Source: Lentisphaerota bacterium (GTDB taxonomy: Bacteria; Verrucomicrobiota; Lentisphaeria; Oligosphaerales; JABHEG01). From it: a stretch of 64,000 nt of DNA. Shown in pieces: positions 60,045-64,000 of the stretch. The stretch lies in NCBI GenBank assembly GCA_018676675.1, contig JABHEG010000141.1, positions 1-64,000 of the forward strand, written 5' to 3'. Position 1 is the first letter of the stretch. Each line of letters begins with the position of its first letter. A program made the translations under genes and the position numbers. The notes beneath the pieces are model-generated. The model was given only the letters and a program-made list of their open reading frames with translations, was not told where the DNA came from and ran no database searches.

Positions 60045-62444
60045 ATGCTTTGCCGCCTTACCACCTGTGTCGCTGCCATGTTCCTGAGCCTTGCGGCACA
60101 AGCCGGCATCGTCCTCGACGAAGCGCCGGGGAAGCCTGGCGAATGGGGCCACCGGCCGGCTGAAGGCGCGCTTTCCCAGGTCACTCCCCCCTCCTTTGTA
60201 TGGCGCCCCCAGAACCGGAAGACTGTAGCGACATACGAGGTGCAGTGCGCCCGGGATGCAGCGTTCTCGAAGGAGCTCTACCATGCAAAGGGGATCACCT
60301 ACAGCGCTCACTGTCCACCCGGGGTGTTCTCCGCCGGAGAATGGCATTGGCGCTTCCGTTCTCTGAGCGCATCTGGCGAGGCATCACCGTGGAGCAAGGC
60401 ACGCGCATTCAGCATTGCCGAGAGCGCGACACAGATGCCTCTGCCCCGCCGCAAGGAACTCCTGGACCGCATTCCCAAGGCCCACCCCCGCCTCTTCCTC
60501 CGCCCTGAACAACTGCCCGAACTGCGCAAACGAGCCAAGTCTGATCTCAATCCGGCCTACAAGCGCTTGGTCAAAGACTGTGAGCGCCTGCTCAAGACCC
60601 CTCCACCCACCGAGGAACCGTCGAAATACCCCAAAGGCATGAAGCGCGGCAGCGATGAATGGCGCAAGATATGGTGGGGCAACCGCACCTACACCAGCCA
60701 TGCTCTAAACGGCGCCGCAACCCTGGCCTTCACCCCCCTCCTCGATGGCAACGCCGCCTATGCGGACCTCGCCAAGCGCCTGCTGATGGACTGCGCGGAG
60801 TGGGCCCCGAAAGGCGCCACCGGCTATCGCTACAACGACGAAGCGGGCATGCCCTACAACTACTACTTCTCCCGGGCATACACGTTTCTGCATGACCAGC
60901 TCAGCAAGGAAGAACGGGTCGTCTGTCGGAAGGTAATGAAGATACGAGGCAAAGAGATGTACCACCACCTGTGCCCACGACACCTCTGGCGTCCCTACGC
61001 CAGTCACTCGAACCGGGCCTGGCACTTCCTCGGTGAGGTCGGCATCGCGTTTCTGGACGAAATCCCCGAGGCCGGGGAGTGGGCCTGGTTCGCGGCCAAC
61101 GTCTTTGCGAACGTCTACCCCGCGTGGTGTGATGAAGATGGCGGGTGGCATGAGGGGATGGCTTACTGGAACAGCTACATCAATCGTTTCACGTGGTGGG
61201 CCGACGTTATGCAGGCCGCGATGGATGTCAATGCCTTTGACAAACCCTACTTCTCGAAGATCGGCTACTACCCCATGTACATGCAGCCCCCGGGTACGCA
61301 GGGTGGAGGCTTCGGCGATCTGACCGCGAGGCGCAAGTCTCGCAGCAACCTGAGCCTCACGGCAATCGTGGCAGCCCAGGCCCGGAACCCCTATTGGCAG
61401 TGGTATGTCGAAGAGCACGGCGGCACCGGTTCGGGCAGCGGATACGTTGGTTTTCTGCGCGGAGCTCTACCCAAGGTTGAAGCCAAGCCGCCGCTCGACC
61501 TGCCCTCTTCGCGGCTCTTTCGAGGCACGGGGCAAGCCGTCCTCAACACAACCCTGACCGATGCCACAGACAACGTCGAGATCATCCTGAAATCCAGCCC
61601 ATTCGGGACCCAGAGCCATGGCTACGAGTCACAGAACTCGTTCCTCCTCTATGCGTACGGTGAACGCCTCTTCATACGTACCGGCCGGCGAGACAGTTAC
61701 GGCAGCAAACACCACAAGGAGTGGATGTGGCAGACAAAGTCGACCAACTGCATAACCGTCAACGGCAAAGGTCAGCAAGGCCACTCCGCAAGCGCCGTCG
61801 GGAGGATCACTGAATTCGTGACCGGACCAGTGTTTGATTATGTGGTGGGGGATGCGGCGAAGGCCTACAAAGGCCACCTCACGCGATTTGACCGCAGAAT
61901 CCTCTTCGTCAAACCGGATGTGGTCGTCCTCTTCGATTCTCTGGAAGCACCCGAGGCCTCGCGTTTCGAATGGCTCCTGCACGCCCCGGTCAAGATGGCA
62001 GTCAACGGACAGTATGACGTCCAGGTCGCAACGGGAAAGGCGGCATGTCAAGCGAGCTTCCTCTGGCCCAAAGACCTCACGCTGACTCAAACTGATCAGT
62101 TCGACACTCCTCCGCGTCCACGAATCAAACTCGTCGAGTACCACCTCACAGCCAAAACAGCAGGCACGTCCAAACGACAGGACTTCGTGACTTTTCTACG
62201 CCCCCATAGAAGCAACACAACGCTCCCTGGGCAACCGACGCTCACCGGTGCGCAGAACGGCTTCGCCTTAAGTGTACCAATGGCTCGGGGAACACTTGAG
62301 CTGCTGCTGCGTACGACGGACGAAGGGGCCGTGGATGCACCCGGGCTTCGGGCCACCGGCCCCATCGCGGGAATCGTCAAAGCGGCGGATGGAAGCGTTC
62401 TGGAACGCATCGTCATCGGTGACGGAACGCTGAGCGTAGAGTAG
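60045..62444 (+). CDS. Secreted heparinase II-like protein lacking zinc ligands
   Basis: A 799-residue exported protein: signal peptide (MLCRLTTCVAAMFLSLAAQA), fibronectin-like domain, DUF4962-type barrel (about 130-480) and heparinase II beta-sandwich. It aligns with the protein at 37206-41288 through SHSNRAWHFLGE, EGMAYWN and QSHGYESQNSF. The catalytic histidine of the HxH pair and the tyrosine are kept, but the three positions that ligate zinc in heparinase II are changed: second His to Tyr (SHGYES), Asp to Arg (FIRTG) and His to Thr (KSTNCITVNG). It may be a zinc-free lyase or a binding protein. ATG 60045 is chosen for the signal peptide and GGGAG nine bases upstream. Confidence 0.8.
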   Translation: MLCRLTTCVAAMFLSLAAQAGIVLDEAPGKPGEWGHRPAEGALSQVTPPSFVWRPQNRKTVATYEVQCARDAAFSKELYHAKGITYSAHCPPGVFSAGEWHWRFRSLSASGEASPWSKARAFSIAESATQMPLPRRKELLDRIPKAHPRLFLRPEQLPELRKRAKSDLNPAYKRLVKDCERLLKTPPPTEEPSKYPKGMKRGSDEWRKIWWGNRTYTSHALNGAATLAFTPLLDGNAAYADLAKRLLMDCAEWAPKGATGYRYNDEAGMPYNYYFSRAYTFLHDQLSKEERVVCRKVMKIRGKEMYHHLCPRHLWRPYASHSNRAWHFLGEVGIAFLDEIPEAGEWAWFAANVFANVYPAWCDEDGGWHEGMAYWNSYINRFTWWADVMQAAMDVNAFDKPYFSKIGYYPMYMQPPGTQGGGFGDLTARRKSRSNLSLTAIVAAQARNPYWQWYVEEHGGTGSGSGYVGFLRGALPKVEAKPPLDLPSSRLFRGTGQAVLNTTLTDATDNVEIILKSSPFGTQSHGYESQNSFLLYAYGERLFIRTGRRDSYGSKHHKEWMWQTKSTNCITVNGKGQQGHSASAVGRITEFVTGPVFDYVVGDAAKAYKGHLTRFDRRILFVKPDVVVLFDSLEAPEASRFEWLLHAPVKMAVNGQYDVQVATGKAACQASFLWPKDLTLTQTDQFDTPPRPRIKLVEYHLTAKTAGTSKRQDFVTFLRPHRSNTTLPGQPTLTGAQNGFALSVPMARGTLELLLRTTDEGAVDAPGLRATGPIAGIVKAADGSVLERIVIGDGTLSVE

Positions 62445-62523
62445 CCATCCATGGGCCGGTGCGGGCGCTCTTCGACGACCGGCAGACACGCTGACACACC
62501 GCGAAACAGACTGGAGAATGACG

Positions 62524-63087
62524 ATGGACGATAGACTTCGCAAGACAGCCGGCGTGCTATGGGGCTGGTGTGGCTTCATCGCCGGAATGACCATCACCAT
62601 GATGTGTGCGGGTGGGTGAGGCCTCACGAGGTCTGGCTTCATTGGAGGCGTCGTGGGCGCCGCGGTGGGGTTCAGATTCGGGTCCACGGTGGATCCGGGA
62701 AAGGCCAGGAACGTCGCTCTCGCCCTTCAGGGCTGCTTTTTCACGTTTGTCGGGGCCTCGGCCAGCATCGGCGGAGAGCCCGTCTTCGGCGGGCCGGCTC
62801 TGCTCACCGGCCTCCTTCAGTTGACCGCCCTGACACTGTTCCTCGCCGGCCGCGGGAAACAAGGCAAGGCATGGTCTGTCGTGCCCATAGGGCTGACCTG
62901 GGGAGCAGCAGCAGCGTTCTCCACCGTCTTCATCCTGACCCTCGCCAAGCTGGGGATTGGCTCCTTCGCTTCCGCACTCGCCTTCTCCGGGCCACCGGTG
63001 CTCACCGCGATGCTCACGCAGAACGCCGAACCCGTGACGGAAGAGGCCCCGGCCGCACCGCAAATCGACGATGGACCAAACGAGTAA
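62524..63087 (+). pseudogene. Small integral membrane protein broken by in-frame TGA
   Basis: ATG 62524 follows GGAG by eight bases. The frame reads MDDRLRKTAGVLWGWCGFIA, a membrane helix, then stops at TGA 62617-62619. The same frame continues directly with GLTRSGFIGGVVGAAVGF and four to five further hydrophobic helices to the stop at 63085-63087. With the TGA ignored the product is about 187 residues, with helices at roughly 10-30, 36-52, 68-85, 92-105 and 115-155 and an acidic tail. No family is recognised. A premature stop (pseudogene or sequencing error) is the likeliest reading; the second part alone could start at GTG 62653. Other genes here use TGA as a normal stop. Confidence 0.65.
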
Positions 63088-63165
63088 GCAGACGCTCTCC
63101 GGCGCCTCTGTCCGGAAATCAGCGCCACCTGAGCCCAAAAACACGACCAAAGGCCGACACAACCG

Positions 63166-64000
63166 ATGCCCACAGTCATCGAGCCAACCCGCCAGACGCT
63201 GGTAGCCAAGCAGTACGACGTGATCGTCTGTGGCAGTGGTCCCGCCGGAATCGCGGCAGCCATCTCCGCTGCACGAACCGGGGCACGGACGCTTCTGCTC
63301 GAGGTCAACGGCTGTCTCGGCGGAACGTGGACAGCAGGCCTTCTGTGCTGGATCATCGACTCAAAGGGCAAACCCGGAGTCATGCGCGAGATCACCGCGC
63401 GCCTCCAATCGGGCAGCGCACTCAGGAGACGGATCGAGAACGGCGCGAACTTCGCATTTGACCCCGAATTCATGAAGCGCTTGCTCGAAGACATGTGCAC
63501 GGAAGCAGGAGTCCACATCCGCCTGCACACACGCGTGGTCGCTGCCAGCCGTGCCGACCAACGACTGCGCGCCGTCATCACGGAGTCAAAGTCCGGACGC
63601 GAAGCATGGGAGGCACACACGTTCGTGGACTGCACCGGGGATGGTGACCTGGGCTGCCACGCCGGGTGCGCGTTCGACGTGGGACACCCTGAGACCGGGA
63701 AGTGCCAACCGATGAGCATGGCCTGCCTGGTCACCGGAATACACTTCGCGCAAGTCGAACGCTTCACCGGCGGCAGCCTGGGCGAACCCAAGCAACGCCT
63801 CCTCAAGGAAATCCGGGCCGCCGGAGTGGACCCGTCCTACCAACCCCCGGTGCTCATGTGTGTCTATGACGAACTCTTCGTGATGATACCGAACCACGAG
63901 TACGACGCGGCAGCAACGGATGCAGATGATGTCACCCGGGCGACCATCTCGGCGCGCAAAGAGATCAACGCCATTGTCAACGCCTTGCGGAAAAAGGGGG
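63166..64000 (+). CDS. FAD-dependent oxidoreductase, truncated by window end
   Basis: The first 278 residues of an FAD_oxidored-type protein. The dinucleotide-binding fold is clear near the N-terminus: YDVIVCGSGPAGIAAAISAA (residues 18-37) ending the beta-alpha-beta unit with an acidic LLLE, then GCLGGTWTAGL. FVDCTGDGDLGCHAGC is the typical second FAD-contacting motif of this family. Members oxidise or reduce small substrates and are frequent in PVC genomes beside carbohydrate catabolism genes. ATG 63166 is chosen because the fold starts 17 residues later; the ribosome-binding site (AAAGG) is distant. No stop occurs before 64000, so the C-terminus is missing from the window. Confidence 0.88.
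   Translation, partial: MPTVIEPTRQTLVAKQYDVIVCGSGPAGIAAAISAARTGARTLLLEVNGCLGGTWTAGLLCWIIDSKGKPGVMREITARLQSGSALRRRIENGANFAFDPEFMKRLLEDMCTEAGVHIRLHTRVVAASRADQRLRAVITESKSGREAWEAHTFVDCTGDGDLGCHAGCAFDVGHPETGKCQPMSMACLVTGIHFAQVERFTGGSLGEPKQRLLKEIRAAGVDPSYQPPVLMCVYDELFVMIPNHEYDAAATDADDVTRATISARKEINAIVNALRKKG

Noticed and set aside
62617-62619. UGA read as glycine genome-wide
   Set aside because: Many intact genes here end at TGA within ATGA overlaps, so TGA is a normal stop.
62617-62640. Selenocysteine insertion (SECIS-like hairpin after TGA)
   Set aside because: The hairpin is short with a four-base loop directly at the TGA, unlike typical bacterial SECIS, and the context is a glycine-rich membrane helix.

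Overview
The window looks like a chromosomal segment from a free-living PVC-type bacterium (Lentisphaerae, Kiritimatiellae or a relative); this is inference from gene content, since there is no rRNA or other phylogenetic marker. Pointers are a type II pseudopilin with the C-terminal H-X9-DG motif, PQQ-type beta-propeller giants, an HzsA-like haem protein fused to a formylglycine-generating-enzyme fold, many secreted polysaccharide-active proteins, and no SusC/SusD pair. Genes mostly start behind clear GGAGG-like sites. ATGA overlaps are frequent.

Layout. 1-4.4 kb: a cytosolic M14 peptidase, a sorbitol/sorbose-phosphate-type dehydrogenase and a Xer-like tyrosine recombinase. 4.7-10.9 kb: a minus-strand tripartite efflux operon (TetR fused in frame to a TolC-like protein, then a MacA/HlyD-like adaptor, MacB-type ATPase and permease). 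11.3-12.2 kb: a VapBC toxin-antitoxin pair followed by an interrupted palindromic (MITE-like) element. 12.2-23.7 kb: minus-strand secreted giants (GH2-like, heparinase II/III-like, methyltransferase-fold/PQQ propeller). 24-33 kb: a tandem amidohydrolase, a DegT aminotransferase divergent from an AraC regulator, a UroD-like protein and a signal-less heparinase-like protein with FG-GAP repeats. 33-43.6 kb: a CBM9/TIM-barrel protein with a coupled small secreted partner, a heparinase II-like giant, an SPL-like radical SAM protein and an M28 peptidase. 43.9-48.1 kb: a NagB-like, PfkB-like and tandem CE15/alpha-beta hydrolase operon. 48.5-58.9 kb: a plus-strand cluster (CBM9/TIM, frameshifted LamG, NPCBM-GH30, HzsA-like/FGE chimera). 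59-64 kb: pseudopilin, a fourth heparinase-like protein, a membrane protein broken by an in-frame TGA, and an FAD oxidoreductase running off the end.

How it fits together. The bulk encodes extracellular breakdown of complex acidic or branched polysaccharide: four heparinase-fold proteins, GH2-, GH30- and TIM-barrel hydrolase-like proteins, CE15-like esterase, and intracellular sugar-phosphate enzymes (NagB-like, PfkB-like, dehydrogenase). The substrate cannot be read from the sequence. No sulfatase gene and no TonB-type importer are visible.

The most striking non-coding signal is that nearly every intergenic gap carries copies of several families of palindromic or tandem repeats that avoid the genes, including one element whose right arm is split by a 118-bp insert. 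Among proteins, the strongest anomalies are a heparinase II paralog that has lost all three zinc-ligand positions together, the TetR/outer-membrane-protein fusion with an internal ribosome-binding site, a C8-tract frameshift separating a signal peptide from its LamG domain, and an exported protein with a SAM-methyltransferase fold.
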